64,000 nt of DNA, taken from assembly GCF_014646055.1 (NCBI RefSeq), contig NZ_BMMS01000001.1:457892-521891 (forward strand), read 5' to 3'. Under the pieces are notes generated by a model. It searched no databases. It was given only the letters and a program-made list of their open reading frames with translations, and had not been told where the DNA came from. Below are positions 1 to 8,159 of this stretch, piece by piece. The position numbers and the translations under genes were made by a program. Source of the stretch: Wenjunlia tyrosinilytica (GTDB taxonomy: Bacteria > Actinomycetota > Actinomycetes > Streptomycetales > Streptomycetaceae). Numbering within the stretch: position 1 is the stretch's first letter; every line of letters starts with the position of its first letter.

Positions 1-665
1 GAGCCGCCCTTGAGCTCGGAGGAGAAGGTGGCGGAGCCGCCGGCCTCCAGGCCGGTGACGGCCTCGTCGATGCCGTCGAGCAGCTGGCCGCTGCCGATGG
101 TGTAGGTGACGCCCTTGGCGACACCGTCCTCGAGGACCTCGCCGTCGACCTGGGCCTCGAGGTCCAGCACGACGACGTCACCGTCGGCGGCGGCGCGCTC
201 GACGGTGTTGACGGAGGCGAAGCGCTCACGCAGCTGGTCGATGCTCTCGTCGACGTCCGCGTCGGTGACCTCGACGGGGTCGACGGTGACCTCGATGCCG
301 TCATAGGCCGGCAGCTCGATGGCCGGGCGGACGTCCACCTCGGCGGTGAACTTCAGCTGCTCGCCGTCGTTGAACTCGGTGATGTCGATGTCGGGCTGGC
401 CGAGGACGTTGATCTCACCCTCGTTGACCGCGTCCGTGTAGAACTTCGGCAGGGCCTCGTTCACGGCCTCTTCGAGGACCGCGCCACGGCCGAACCGCTG
501 GTCGATGATCCGGGCGGGGATCTTGCCCCTGCGGAAGCCCGGCACCGAAACCTGCTGGTTGATCTTCTTGTACGCCGCGTCGAGGCTGGGCTTGAGCTCC
601 TCGAAGGGCACCTCGACAGTGAGCCGAACCCGGGTCGGGTTCAGGGTCTCCACGGCGCTCTTCAC
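1..665 (-). CDS. tig: Trigger factor, ribosome-associated chaperone (C-terminus beyond window)
   Basis: Trigger factor binds the ribosome exit tunnel and shields nascent chains; it is also a peptidyl-prolyl isomerase. The N-terminal ribosome-binding domain is visible, with the signature GFRKGKIP at about residues 44-51, followed by the start of the PPIase region (residues about 150 onward, [16 protein letters not shown]). The start is the GTG at 663-665 ([13 protein letters not shown]), preceded by AGGAGA about 6 nt upstream. About 221 codons are present, roughly half of a normal trigger factor; the rest lies left of base 1. In Streptomyces tig usually precedes clpP/clpX, which would be off the left edge. 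Identification is secure. Confidence 0.97.
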   Translation of the reverse strand, partial: MKSAVETLNPTRVRLTVEVPFEELKPSLDAAYKKINQQVSVPGFRRGKIPARIIDQRFGRGAVLEEAVNEALPKFYTDAVNEGEINVLGQPDIDITEFNDGEQLKFTAEVDVRPAIELPAYDGIEVTVDPVEVTDADVDESIDQLRERFASVNTVERAAADGDVVVLDLEAQVDGEVLEDGVAKGVTYTIGSGQLLDGIDEAVTGLEAGGSATFSSELKGG

Positions 666-1031
666 GGTTGGGTCTCCTTGGGGCTGACATTGGGGGTCTA
701 GATGGACGGGTGAGGTCACCCGTTGAACGCGCCAACAGCCGGTACGGACGTCCGCTGCGATGGAGCAGCCGTGTACCGGTCGCCGACGAGACTCATGGCC
801 GGGCTTGCGTCCGAGCTCGCGTCCGAAGCTTGCGTCCGAAGCCCTGCGTCGCCCCGCATATACAGGCGCGTCTTGCATAGTACCGGTACGGCGGTGAGGG
901 GTGGCGCCCGCTGTCACATCGGCCGCACTGGTCACGTGGGCACCGGGGCCCCGGACGGCCGTACCGCTTCCCTACCTATTGAAGAGGGCGTGAAGAAGCC
1001 CCGCCACTGGAGGGCGGGGCCGGCGCTCGAC
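666..1031. other. Intergenic region between tig and tRNA-Pro
   Basis: This stretch must hold the tig promoter, reading leftward. A 10-bp palindrome GTACCGGTAC lies near 880-889, and similar GGTAC motifs recur nearby. I could not assign a convincing -35/-10 pair. No codon-biased ORF with a ribosome binding site is visible. Confidence 0.4.
998..1020 (-). terminator. Hairpin terminator of tRNA-Pro
   Basis: GCCCCGCC (998-1005) pairs perfectly with GGCGGGGC (1013-1020) around a 7-nt loop. Read on the minus strand it begins about 12 nt after the tRNA CCA end and is followed by TTCTTCA, fitting a terminator of the tRNA transcript. Confidence 0.7.
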
Positions 1032-1108
1032 TGGTCGGGGTGGCCGGATTTGAACCGACGACCTTCCGCTCCCAAAGCGGACGCGCTACCAACCTGCGCC
1101 ACACCCCG
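1032..1108 (-). tRNA. tRNA-Pro(TGG), CCA encoded
   Basis: On the minus strand the molecule starts CGGGGTG (1102-1108) and ends CACCCCG, A, CCA (1032-1042). The D-arm is GCGCAGGTTGGTAGCGC, the anticodon loop TTTGGGA gives anticodon TGG, and the T-loop GGTTCAAATCC is canonical. The 3' CCA is in the DNA. Confidence 0.96.
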
Positions 1109-1240
1109 TCGGGACGACACGTAGCGTACATGCCGCAGGGGGCGCTGGTCCGCCGATATCGAAGGCTGTCCGACGTGTCCCGTCGCGCCGGGAAAGGCGT
1201 GTGCCAAGGACCCGGAAGATGTGCAACAATCTTGGCCGTT

Positions 1241-1314
1241 GCGGGCGTAGCTCAATGGTAGAGCCCCAGTCTTCCAAACTGGCTACGCGGGTTCGATTCC
1301 CGTCGCCCGCTCCA
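1241..1314 (+). tRNA. tRNA-Gly(TCC), CCA encoded
   Basis: The acceptor stem GCGGGCG pairs with CGCCCGC. The D-arm is GCTCAATGGTAGAGC, the anticodon stem CCAGT/ACTGG encloses loop CTTCCAA (anticodon TCC), and the T-arm is CGGGTTCGATTCCCG. Discriminator T and CCA end at 1314. Confidence 0.96.
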
Positions 1315-1317
1315 TGG

Positions 1318-1358
1318 GACAGGCCCGGCGCCGCGGATCCTCGCGGGCCGGGCCTGTC
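1318..1358 (+). terminator. Hairpin terminator of tRNA-Gly
   Basis: A perfect 12-bp stem, GACAGGCCCGGC (1318-1329) with GCCGGGCCTGTC (1347-1358), begins 4 nt after the CCA end. There is no U-run, as is common for Streptomyces terminators. Confidence 0.75.
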
Positions 1359-1403
1359 GGCGTTCCCGGGTCGCCGTTGCGGGTCGCCCCTCCGAGGGCC
1401 GGG

Positions 1404-1598
1404 TCAGAAGTTTATGTCCGCGATCGTCTTGGCGAGCGAGTCCAGGAAATTCTGGATCTCGTCCGCGGCCCCCGTCGAGGCCAGGAAGAAGCCGAAGAGA
1501 ACGGCGACGACCGCCGGTCCCGCCTTCAGGGATCCCCCGCGCATGAGGACCACCAGGACGATGGCTAGCAGGAGCACCACGGAGACGGAGATGGCCAC
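1404..1598 (-). CDS. Small two-helix membrane protein of unknown function
   Basis: A 64-residue protein beginning VAISVSVVLLLAIVLVVL. It has one strongly hydrophobic helix at residues 1-18, a short basic loop RGGSLK, a second hydrophobic segment AVVAVLFGFFLAS, and a mildly acidic amphipathic tail ending AKTIADINF. The GTG at 1596-1598 is chosen because GAGGAA lies 9 nt upstream; the GTG at 1605-1607 abuts that leader too closely. I recall similar small proteins in other streptomycetes but know no function. It follows the HATPase gene on the same strand at about 170 bp. The codon pattern supports translation; exact start is uncertain. Confidence 0.6.
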   Translation of the reverse strand: MAISVSVVLLLAIVLVVLMRGGSLKAGPAVVAVLFGFFLASTGAADEIQNFLDSLAKTIADINF

Positions 1599-1766
1599 AC
1601 GGATCACTTCCTCGATGGATACGTCTCGCCCGTTTCGGGGTCGTTGACGTCGCCGACCGGATGATCGCCGACATCGGGCCCCGTGCACATCGTGCCATCC
1701 CGACGCACCGGGGTGGACCCACCGTCCGCACAATCGACACGCACGGCAGCGGCGCGGGGGACTTGG

Positions 1767-2186
1767 TCAGCAGGCCAGTTGACACCAGACCACCTTCCCG
1801 GCGGCGGTGGGGCGCACTCCCCAACTGCCGCTCAGCGTCTGCACCAGGAACAGCCCGCGCCCGCCGGTCGCCGTCAACTCCGGCGGATGGTGGCGTGGTT
1901 GTGCCGTCAGCGGGCGGCCGACGTCGCGCACCTCGATGCGCAGCCACCGCCCGCGCCTGACCACTACGACCGTGAACGCGCCCCTGGGACGGCTGTCCGC
2001 GTGCTCGACGGCGTTCCCTGCCAGCTCGGTGACCAGCAGCGCCGCGCGGTCGGCGGTGTCCGCGAGGATCCCGTGCGCGCGCAGGTGGTCGAGGACGGCG
2101 TGGCGGCAGCGAGGTACCGAGGACGCCGCCGACGGATACGTCCAGGACCTTGCCCAGTCCCCGGCCGGTGTGATCTGCGGGCTCAA
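1767..2186 (-). CDS. HATPase_c ATP-binding protein, anti-sigma-factor/RsbW-like
   Basis: A short GHKL ATPase domain of the kind found in Streptomyces RsbW-like anti-sigma kinases and orphan ATP-binding regulators. The N-box region reads LLVTELAGNAVEHA (ATP/Mg-binding N), followed by the beta-strand RIEVRDVGRPL (G1-like) and GGRGLFLVQTLSGSWGV (G2-like). The domain fills almost the whole protein; no sensor or membrane segment is present. The TTG at 2184-2186 is preferred because AAGGGG sits 6 nt upstream. A GTG at 2253-2255 would add 23 residues but has no leader. The next gene upstream on this strand encodes a SpoIIE-type phosphatase, the usual functional counterpart of such kinases, so a partner-switching role is plausible but inferred. 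Confidence 0.85.
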   Translation of the reverse strand: MSPQITPAGDWARSWTYPSAASSVPRCRHAVLDHLRAHGILADTADRAALLVTELAGNAVEHADSRPRGAFTVVVVRRGRWLRIEVRDVGRPLTAQPRHHPPELTATGGRGLFLVQTLSGSWGVRPTAAGKVVWCQLAC

Positions 2187-2343
2187 CTGTTGCCCCTTGC
2201 AATCGGGTTCGCGCGCCGGGCGCGTACTGAACACTCGGGGTAATCGTGCCACCACGGTGCGTGATGACAGGTATTTCCGGCCGTTATCGGGCTCGAACGT
2301 GAATGCGCAGGGTCAGTCCCGGAGCGTCCGGTGATCGGATGCC

Positions 2344-2366
2344 CCCTTCCCGGTCGGCCGGGAGGG
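2344..2366 (-). terminator. Hairpin just after the SpoIIE-phosphatase stop
   Basis: CCCTTCCCGG (2344-2353) pairs with CCGGGAGGG (2358-2366) with a single bulged T and a TCGG tetraloop. It lies 1 nt beyond the stop codon of the leftward phosphatase gene. Confidence 0.5.
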
Positions 2367-2367
2367 C

Positions 2368-3525
2368 TCAGTCGCGGCAGATCAGCAGCAGGGCCCGGTC
2401 GTCGTTGACGTCCTTGGCCACCGCTTCGATGAGCCGCCACGCGGCTCCCTTGAAGCCGCGGGTGATGAATCTCTCCGCCTCCCCGACGAGTCGGTCCATC
2501 CCCTCGGTCAGGTCCCGGTCGGGGGCCTCCACGAGCCCGTCGGTGAAGAGCATCAGCACATCGCCGGAGCGCAGTGTGCCGCGCACGCCCTCGAACTTCG
2601 CCCCCTCGTAGACGCCCAGCAAGGGGCCCTCGGCGGCCTTCTCCTCCCACCGCCCGGCCCCCGAGACCAGGTGCATGCCCGGCAGGTGCCCGGCGGAGAG
2701 CAGTTCGTACTCCCCGGTGTCCAGGTCGAGGACGAGGTGGACGGAGGTGGCGAAGCCCTCCTGCCACTCCTGGCGCAGCAGATGGCCGTTGGCGGCGGGC
2801 AGGAACTCGTGCGGCGGCAGGGAGCCCAGGAGCCCGCCGAAGGCGCCGGAGAGCATCAGGGCCCGCGAGCCCGCGTCCATGCCCTTGCCGGAGACGTCGG
2901 TGAGCACGGCTTCCAGCACCCGCCCGCCCGAGGTGCGGGAGGCGACGACGAAGTCCCCGGAGAACGACTGCCCGCCGGCCGGGCGCAGCGCCATCTCGGC
3001 GTGCCAGCCGGGCGGCAGCGCCGGGATCTTGCTCTGGACGCGCAGCCGCTCGCGCAGGTCGAACAGCATGGTCCCGCCGCGCCGCCAGGGCACTCCCACA
3101 CGGCTGCGGAACTGGGCGAGCAGGAGCCCGGCGCAGGCGACCGCCCCGACGACGAGGATGCTTCCGGGCCCCATCTCCGGCCGGTCGTTGCGCACCGCTT
3201 CGTCCTGCCAGGGGCCGAGATAGGCGGAGTCCACGACGAGGGCGGCCGTGGCGCCCGCGTAGAGCAGGACGAGGCTGGAGGGCCGCAGCAGCAGCCCGCC
3301 GAGCAGGACGGGCACGACGAGGGCGCTGGGAGGGCACCACATGGGAGAGGCGACGGTGCACAGTGTGAGCAACGGCACGAGCAGGAGGAGGGCCGCGAAG
3401 GCGATCCAGTCGGAGCCGTCGCCCCGGAAGTAGTCCACGGCGGAGCGGCGCAGCGTACGGCGGACCCGGTACAGCGCCCTGCGCGCCCGGGTCCTGGGGC
3501 TCTCCGCCGCCGCTTCGCCTGCCAT
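2368..3525 (-). CDS. Membrane-anchored PP2C-type (SpoIIE) serine phosphatase
   Basis: A 385-residue protein with an N-terminal membrane domain and a C-terminal SpoIIE/RsbU phosphatase domain. Hydrophobic helices run through WIAFAALLLLVPLLTLCTVA, ALVVPVLLGGLLL, LVLLYAGATAALVV and ILVVGAVACAGLLLA (about residues 30-150). The catalytic domain shows SGDFVVA (metal Asp in the GDF position), TDVSGKGMDA and FTDGLVEA, the classic SpoIIE metal-binding motifs, ending NDDRALLLICRD. Such enzymes dephosphorylate anti-anti-sigma factors. ATG 3525 is chosen because the protein begins there with an ordinary basic cytoplasmic tail; GTG 3582 would add 19 residues. It reads divergently from the acetyltransferase gene. 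Confidence 0.9.
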   Translation of the reverse strand: MAGEAAAESPRTRARRALYRVRRTLRRSAVDYFRGDGSDWIAFAALLLLVPLLTLCTVASPMWCPPSALVVPVLLGGLLLRPSSLVLLYAGATAALVVDSAYLGPWQDEAVRNDRPEMGPGSILVVGAVACAGLLLAQFRSRVGVPWRRGGTMLFDLRERLRVQSKIPALPPGWHAEMALRPAGGQSFSGDFVVASRTSGGRVLEAVLTDVSGKGMDAGSRALMLSGAFGGLLGSLPPHEFLPAANGHLLRQEWQEGFATSVHLVLDLDTGEYELLSAGHLPGMHLVSGAGRWEEKAAEGPLLGVYEGAKFEGVRGTLRSGDVLMLFTDGLVEAPDRDLTEGMDRLVGEAERFITRGFKGAAWRLIEAVAKDVNDDRALLLICRD

Positions 3526-3700
3526 GGAGGGCGACCCTATCCACCTCGGGCCCCGGTCCGCACGGGGTGCCTTCGCGCACACGTCGATTCACGACCCGCT
3601 GTGAGCAGCGCCGTTCGCCTCCGATCGCACTCGGACACACTCATGGTGGCTCGGTGTAAATGCGGTCGCAGGCCGCAGGCATCCCTGGTAGGGAGGAAAG

Positions 3701-4969
3701 ATGACACTTGAGGTGACGGACGGCGTTTCCGGTGTACCCGCGGGCCTGAGCATGCGCGTGCTCGAACCGGAGGGCTGGGACGCCTTCTACGACGCGCTGG
3801 AGCGGGCCTTCGGCGGTGGTGCGGAATCTGCCGAGGAGCGCGAGGTCTGGCGGTCCGTGAGCAATTGTGACCGGTTCATAGGCGTCTATGACGGAAACGA
3901 TGTCGTGGGGACCGCGGGTGTGTTCTCTTTCCGGCTCACCGTGCCCGGCGGGGAGTCGGTGCGGGCCGGCGGGGTCACCATGGTCAGCGTGCAGCCCACG
4001 CACCGCAGGCGCGGGGTGCTCCGCTCGATGATGCGGCGCCAGCTCGACGACATCCGTGCGGCCGGTGAGCCCCTGGCCATGCTGACCGCCTCCGAACCGC
4101 CGATCTACGGGCGGTTCGGCTACGGGAACGCGTCGGACCAGCTCAGCGCCACGATCGACACCGGCAGGGTGCGGCTGGCCCTGCCGGAGGGCACCGACCG
4201 GGTGCGGCTGCGGATCGCGGAGCCGGTGGAGGTACGTGGGGAATGCGAGCGGATCTACGCCGCCCGGGTGCCGTCGCGGCCGGGGATGCTGGCCCGGCAG
4301 CCCGGGTGGGAGGCGGTCCCCATCCTCGATCCCCCGTCGGGACGCGAGGGGGCCAGTCCATTGCTGTGCGTAACGGCGGAGCTGGACGGCAAGTTGTCCG
4401 GATACGCGCGGTACTCGGTGAAGTCGCGGTGGGACAGCGCGGGCCCCAACGGCTCGGTGGTGCTCCGGGACCTCGAGGCCCTGGACCCGGTCTCCGGCGC
4501 GGCGCTGTGGGACTTCCTGTTCGGTATCGACCTGACCTCGACGCTGGTCGTGCGCAACCGGCCCTCGGACGACCCGCTGCTGCACCTGGTCTCCGACATC
4601 CGCCGCTGCCGGGTGGCGATCCGGGACTCCTGCTACATCCGCCTGGTCGATGTGGGGCGTGCGCTGGCGGCTCGTACGTACACGGCTCCGGTGGACGTCG
4701 TCCTCGATGTGGCGGACTCCTTCTGCCCGTGGAACGAGGGGCGGTGGCGGCTGTCCGGCGATGCCAAGGGAGCGGCCTGCGAGCCCTCGAAGGAGCCCGC
4801 GGATCTCGCGCTGTCGGTGCGGGAGTTGGCCTCGGTGTACCTCGGCGGTGTGCCGCTGACGGCGCTGGCGGGCGCCGGCCGGGTACGGGAGTTGAGACAG
4901 GGTGCGCTGGCGGAGGCCTCCGCGGCCTTCCGCGGGCTCGCGGAGCCCTGGCTGCCGCACGGCTTCTAG
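3701..4969 (+). CDS. Eis-like GNAT N-acetyltransferase with sterol-carrier-like C-terminal domain
   Basis: A 422-residue protein of the Eis architecture: a GNAT domain (about 20-160), a second GNAT-like domain and a C-terminal SCP2-like domain. The acetyl-CoA binding motif VSVQPTHRRRGVLRSMM (about 94-110) is intact, as is the ASEPPIYGRFGYG segment typical of Eis. The chain ends in Phe, matching Eis proteins, whose C-terminal carboxylate acts in catalysis. Mycobacterial Eis acetylates aminoglycosides and peptides at several amines; the substrate here cannot be read from sequence. The start ATG follows a strong AGGGAGGAAAG leader. The gene is single, divergent from the phosphatase and convergent with nei. 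Confidence 0.93.
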   Translation: MTLEVTDGVSGVPAGLSMRVLEPEGWDAFYDALERAFGGGAESAEEREVWRSVSNCDRFIGVYDGNDVVGTAGVFSFRLTVPGGESVRAGGVTMVSVQPTHRRRGVLRSMMRRQLDDIRAAGEPLAMLTASEPPIYGRFGYGNASDQLSATIDTGRVRLALPEGTDRVRLRIAEPVEVRGECERIYAARVPSRPGMLARQPGWEAVPILDPPSGREGASPLLCVTAELDGKLSGYARYSVKSRWDSAGPNGSVVLRDLEALDPVSGAALWDFLFGIDLTSTLVVRNRPSDDPLLHLVSDIRRCRVAIRDSCYIRLVDVGRALAARTYTAPVDVVLDVADSFCPWNEGRWRLSGDAKGAACEPSKEPADLALSVRELASVYLGGVPLTALAGAGRVRELRQGALAEASAAFRGLAEPWLPHGF

Positions 4970-5007
4970 GCCGCTACGGCACACGGGAGTCGAGGGGCCC
5001 GCCTGCT

Positions 5008-5123
5008 CGGTTCTTCGGGCGGGTCGGTCGTCCGGCAGGTCGGTTCTTCGGGCAGGTCGGTCTTCCGGCGGGCAGGTCTTCCGGCAAGCCGGACGTTCCG
5101 GCAGGTCAGTTCTTCTGGCAGGC
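5008..5123. repeat. Degenerate 17-bp tandem repeat over the nei 3' end
   Basis: About seven imperfect units of 16-20 bp, mostly 17, of the form CGGTTCTTCGGGCAGGT: 5008-5024, 5025-5040, 5041-5057, 5058-5077, a degraded unit, 5090-5106 and 5107-5123. The last unit lies inside the C-terminal codons of nei. Confidence 0.8.
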
Positions 5124-5921
5124 GGGGCACCAGAAGAGGTTGCGCGCGGCGAGTTCCTCCCGGCGCACCTCGGTGCCGCACACCAGGCAGGCCGCGCCCG
5201 CCCGGCGGTAGACGTAGACCTCGCCGCCGTGGTCGTCGACGCGCGGGGGGCGGCCCATCGCCTCCGGGGTGTGCTCGGGGCGCACGGTGTCGATGCGGTT
5301 GTTCCGCACGCCCTCCTTCATCAGGCCGACCAGATCGGCCCAGATCGCCTCCCACTCCTCACGGTCGAGGTCCCGCCCGGCCCGGGTGGGGTCGATGCCG
5401 TTGCGGAAGAGGACCTCGGCCCGGTAGACGTTCCCGACCCCGGCGACGACCTTCTGGTCCATGAGGAGGGCGGCCACGCTCGTACGGCTGAGCCGTATCC
5501 GCCCCCAGGCCTTCTCCCCGTCGTCGCTGTCGCGCAGCGGGTCGCAGCCGAGGCGGGCGTGGAGGGCGTCCTTGCCCTCCTGGGTGATGAGCTCGCAGGC
5601 GGTCGGGCCGCGCAGGTCCGCGTAGGCGTCGTCGTGCGCCAGGCGCAGACGGACGGCGCCGACCGGCGCGGGTGCCGTTCCCTCACCGAAGCCGAACTTC
5701 CCGTAGAGGCCGAGGTGGATGTGCACCCAGTCGGCGCCGGGAGTGTCGAAGCCGAGGAAGAGGTGCTTGCCGTGGGCGTCCACACCGTCGAGGACCCGGC
5801 CGTCCAGCGCTCTGGCCCCGGCGTCGAAGCGGCCCTGGGGGCTGGAGGCGCGCACGGGCCGACCGCCGAACACCGCGAGGTGGTCGGCTGCCAGGCGGTG
5901 GATCGTGTGCCCCTCAGGCAT
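5106..5921 (-). CDS. nei: Fpg/Nei-family DNA glycosylase/AP lyase (endonuclease VIII type)
   Basis: Base-excision repair enzyme removing oxidised bases and cutting the abasic strand. The mature N-terminus PEGHTIHRLA puts the catalytic Pro2-Glu3 in place, and the TIH start resembles actinobacterial Nei1 rather than MutM. The helix-two-turn-helix VVAGVGNVYRAEVLF (about 165-180) and the C-terminal zinc finger CLVCGTEV...WCPAC are complete, giving 271 residues. The gene follows rpiB by 48 bp on the same strand and is probably cotranscribed. Its last codons run into a 17-bp tandem repeat, so the extreme C-terminus (ACQKN) may be repeat-derived. Confidence 0.95.
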   Translation of the reverse strand: MPEGHTIHRLAADHLAVFGGRPVRASSPQGRFDAGARALDGRVLDGVDAHGKHLFLGFDTPGADWVHIHLGLYGKFGFGEGTAPAPVGAVRLRLAHDDAYADLRGPTACELITQEGKDALHARLGCDPLRDSDDGEKAWGRIRLSRTSVAALLMDQKVVAGVGNVYRAEVLFRNGIDPTRAGRDLDREEWEAIWADLVGLMKEGVRNNRIDTVRPEHTPEAMGRPPRVDDHGGEVYVYRRAGAACLVCGTEVRREELAARNLFWCPACQKN

Positions 5922-5969
5922 GGGTTTCCTCGGACATCGGTCCCCTCGATGCGTCCGCGCCCCAACCCT

Positions 5970-6455
5970 TCAGGCCTGGGGGTGCGACTCGGGCAGCGGC
6001 GGCAGCTCGCCGGTGGTCTCGTAGCGTGTGAGCATCTCGATGCGGCGGGTGTGCCGCTGCTCACCGGAGTAGGGGGTGGCGAGGAAGACCTCGACGAAGC
6101 GGGTGGCCTCTTCCCGCGTGTGCATCCGGGCACCGACGCTGACCACGTTGGCGTTGTTGTGCTCACGCCCGAGGGCGGCGGTCTCCTCGCTCCACGCGAG
6201 GGCAGCGCGGACACCCTTGACCTTGTTGGCGGCGATGGCCTCGCCATTGCCGGAGCCACCGATCACGATGCCCAGCGACTCGGGGTCCGCGGCGGTGCGC
6301 TCGGCGGCCCGCAGGCAGAACGGCGGGTAGTCGTCGAGGGCGTCGTAGACGAGGGGACCGCAGTCGACGGGCTCATGGCCATTGCTGGTCAGCCACGCGA
6401 CGAGGTGGTTCTTGAGTTCGAGGCCGGCATGGTCGGAGCCGAGGTACACGCGCAT
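5970..6455 (-). CDS. rpiB: Ribose-5-phosphate isomerase B
   Basis: Interconverts ribose-5-phosphate and ribulose-5-phosphate in the pentose phosphate pathway. The N-terminus MRVYLGSDHAGLELK carries the phosphate-binding DHAG motif. GIVIGGSGNGEAIAANKVKG is the active-site loop, with Ser where many RpiB enzymes have Cys (GTGIG); Ser at this position is also known in actinobacterial homologues. HNNANVVSVGAR is the other family signature. Length from ATG 6455 is 161 residues, normal for actinobacterial RpiB. An upstream in-frame start would add eight residues not found in the family. Confidence 0.95.
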   Translation of the reverse strand: MRVYLGSDHAGLELKNHLVAWLTSNGHEPVDCGPLVYDALDDYPPFCLRAAERTAADPESLGIVIGGSGNGEAIAANKVKGVRAALAWSEETAALGREHNNANVVSVGARMHTREEATRFVEVFLATPYSGEQRHTRRIEMLTRYETTGELPPLPESHPQA

Positions 6456-6607
6456 GCCCCAGAGTGTGCCATGGGCCACCGAGAGTGCTGTGCGCGGGCT
6501 CGGCCGGGCGCCGCGTTGAGGCTTACTTGAGCGTAGAGCAACGAAACGGACTCATTCATTCGGGGCGTCGTTCCGTTCCCGCGCGGGCTCGGGTTTGATC
6601 CGTTTCC

Positions 6608-8062
6608 ATGAGTGCACACCCCTCCCCTCAGTTGACCAAGGACGCCGCCCCGGGCACCCCACCGGGCGGAGAACCGGGTCTCAAGGCCGGTCTCAAGAAC
6701 CGGCACCTGTCCATGATCGCCATCGGCGGAGTGATCGGCGCCGGCCTGTTCGTCGGCTCCGGCGCGGGGATCAAGGCCGCGGGCCCCGGCATCCTCATCT
6801 CCTACGCGCTGGCCGGTGTGCTGGTCGTCCTGGTCATGCGGATGCTGGGCGAGATGGCCGCCGCCAACCCCACCAGCGGTTCCTTCTCGGCCTACGCCGA
6901 CCGTGCGCTCGGCCGCTGGGCGGGCTTCACCATCGGATGGCTCTACTGGTTCTTCTGGGTGGTCGTCCTGGCGGTCGAGGCGACCGCGGGCGCGGCGATC
7001 CTCACGGACTGGATCCCGGCCGTGCCGCAGTGGGCGTTCGCGCTGATCGTGATGGCCCTGCTCACCGCGACCAACCTGTCCTCCGTCGGCTCCTACGGTG
7101 AGTTCGAGTTCTGGTTCGCCGGAATCAAGGTCGTGGCTATCGCCGCCTTCATCGTGATCGGCGGCCTCGCGGTCTTCGGTGTGCTCCCCGGTACCGACGC
7201 GGTGGGCACCTCCAACCTGCTCGACCACGGCGGCTTCCTGCCCAACGGCTTCGGCGCCGTCCTGTCCGGCATGCTGCTCGTGGTCTTCGCCTTCATGGGC
7301 AGCGAGATCGTCACCCTGGCCGCCGGTGAGTCCGAGGACCCGGAGAAGGCGGTCAGCAAGGCGACCAACAGCGTGATCTGGCGGATCGGCGTCTTCTACC
7401 TGGGCTCGATCCTGCTCGTCGTGACCCTGCTGCCGTGGGACTCCAGCGCGGTGCTCAAGAGCCCGTACGTGGCGGTGCTCGACACCGTCGGCATCCCGCA
7501 CGCCGGCCAGGTGATGGACGTGATCGTGCTCACGGCTGTCCTGTCGTGCCTGAACTCCGGCCTCTACACCGCCTCCAGAATGGCGTTCTCGCTCGGACAG
7601 CGCGGTGACGCGCCCAGGGCGTTCGCCAAGGTGAACAGCCGTGGGGTGCCCGCGGTGGCGATCCTGTCGTCCGTCGTGTTCGGCTTCATCGCGGTGATCT
7701 TCAACTACACCTCGCCCGACAAGGTGTTCAGCTTCCTGCTCAACTCCTCCGGCGCGGTCGCGCTCTTCGTCTGGCTGGTGATCTGCCTGTCCCAGCTGCG
7801 GATGCGGCGGATCATCGAGCGGGAGACCCCCGAGCGGCTGACCGTGAAGATGTGGCTCTTCCCGTACCTGACCTGGGCGACGATCGGCATGATCGCCTTT
7901 GTCATCGGCTACATGTTCACCGACGCCGACGGGCGCAAGCAGATGATCCTCTCGGTGCTGGTCGGTGCGCTGGTCCTCGCCGTCGCACTGGTCAAACAGC
8001 GCCGGGACGCCGCCGCGAAGCTCTCGTCGGACAAGGCCGCCGTGGACACGACCTCCGCCTGA
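6608..8062 (+). CDS. Amino-acid permease, APC superfamily (GabP/AnsP type)
   Basis: A 484-residue secondary transporter with about twelve hydrophobic helices. It opens with the APC signature GLKNRHLSMIAIGGVIGAGLF (the GxxIGxGLF consensus in helix 1) and carries GEMAAANPTSGSFSAYA after helix 2 and FMGSEIVTLAAGESEDPEKAV in helix 6, where GxE binds substrate. These fit the proton-coupled amino-acid permeases related to GabP, LysP and AnsP; the specific amino acid cannot be decided here. It is a single gene, divergent from rpiB and convergent with the DsbA-like gene through a shared hairpin. Confidence 0.93.
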   Translation: MSAHPSPQLTKDAAPGTPPGGEPGLKAGLKNRHLSMIAIGGVIGAGLFVGSGAGIKAAGPGILISYALAGVLVVLVMRMLGEMAAANPTSGSFSAYADRALGRWAGFTIGWLYWFFWVVVLAVEATAGAAILTDWIPAVPQWAFALIVMALLTATNLSSVGSYGEFEFWFAGIKVVAIAAFIVIGGLAVFGVLPGTDAVGTSNLLDHGGFLPNGFGAVLSGMLLVVFAFMGSEIVTLAAGESEDPEKAVSKATNSVIWRIGVFYLGSILLVVTLLPWDSSAVLKSPYVAVLDTVGIPHAGQVMDVIVLTAVLSCLNSGLYTASRMAFSLGQRGDAPRAFAKVNSRGVPAVAILSSVVFGFIAVIFNYTSPDKVFSFLLNSSGAVALFVWLVICLSQLRMRRIIERETPERLTVKMWLFPYLTWATIGMIAFVIGYMFTDADGRKQMILSVLVGALVLAVALVKQRRDAAAKLSSDKAAVDTTSA

Positions 8063-8100
8063 AGTCCCCGGAACTGCGGAGTGCCGGCCCCGCCCAAGGG

Positions 8101-8135
8101 AGCGGCCCCGCACGGCGGTACCGTGCGGGGCCGCT
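8101..8135. terminator. Bidirectional hairpin terminator
   Basis: A perfect 15-bp stem AGCGGCCCCGCACGG (8101-8115) with CCGTGCGGGGCCGCT (8121-8135), loop CGGTA. It lies between the convergent permease and DsbA-like genes and can serve both. Confidence 0.88.
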
Positions 8136-8159
8136 TCGAGGAGGAGCCAGAGGCGGTCG

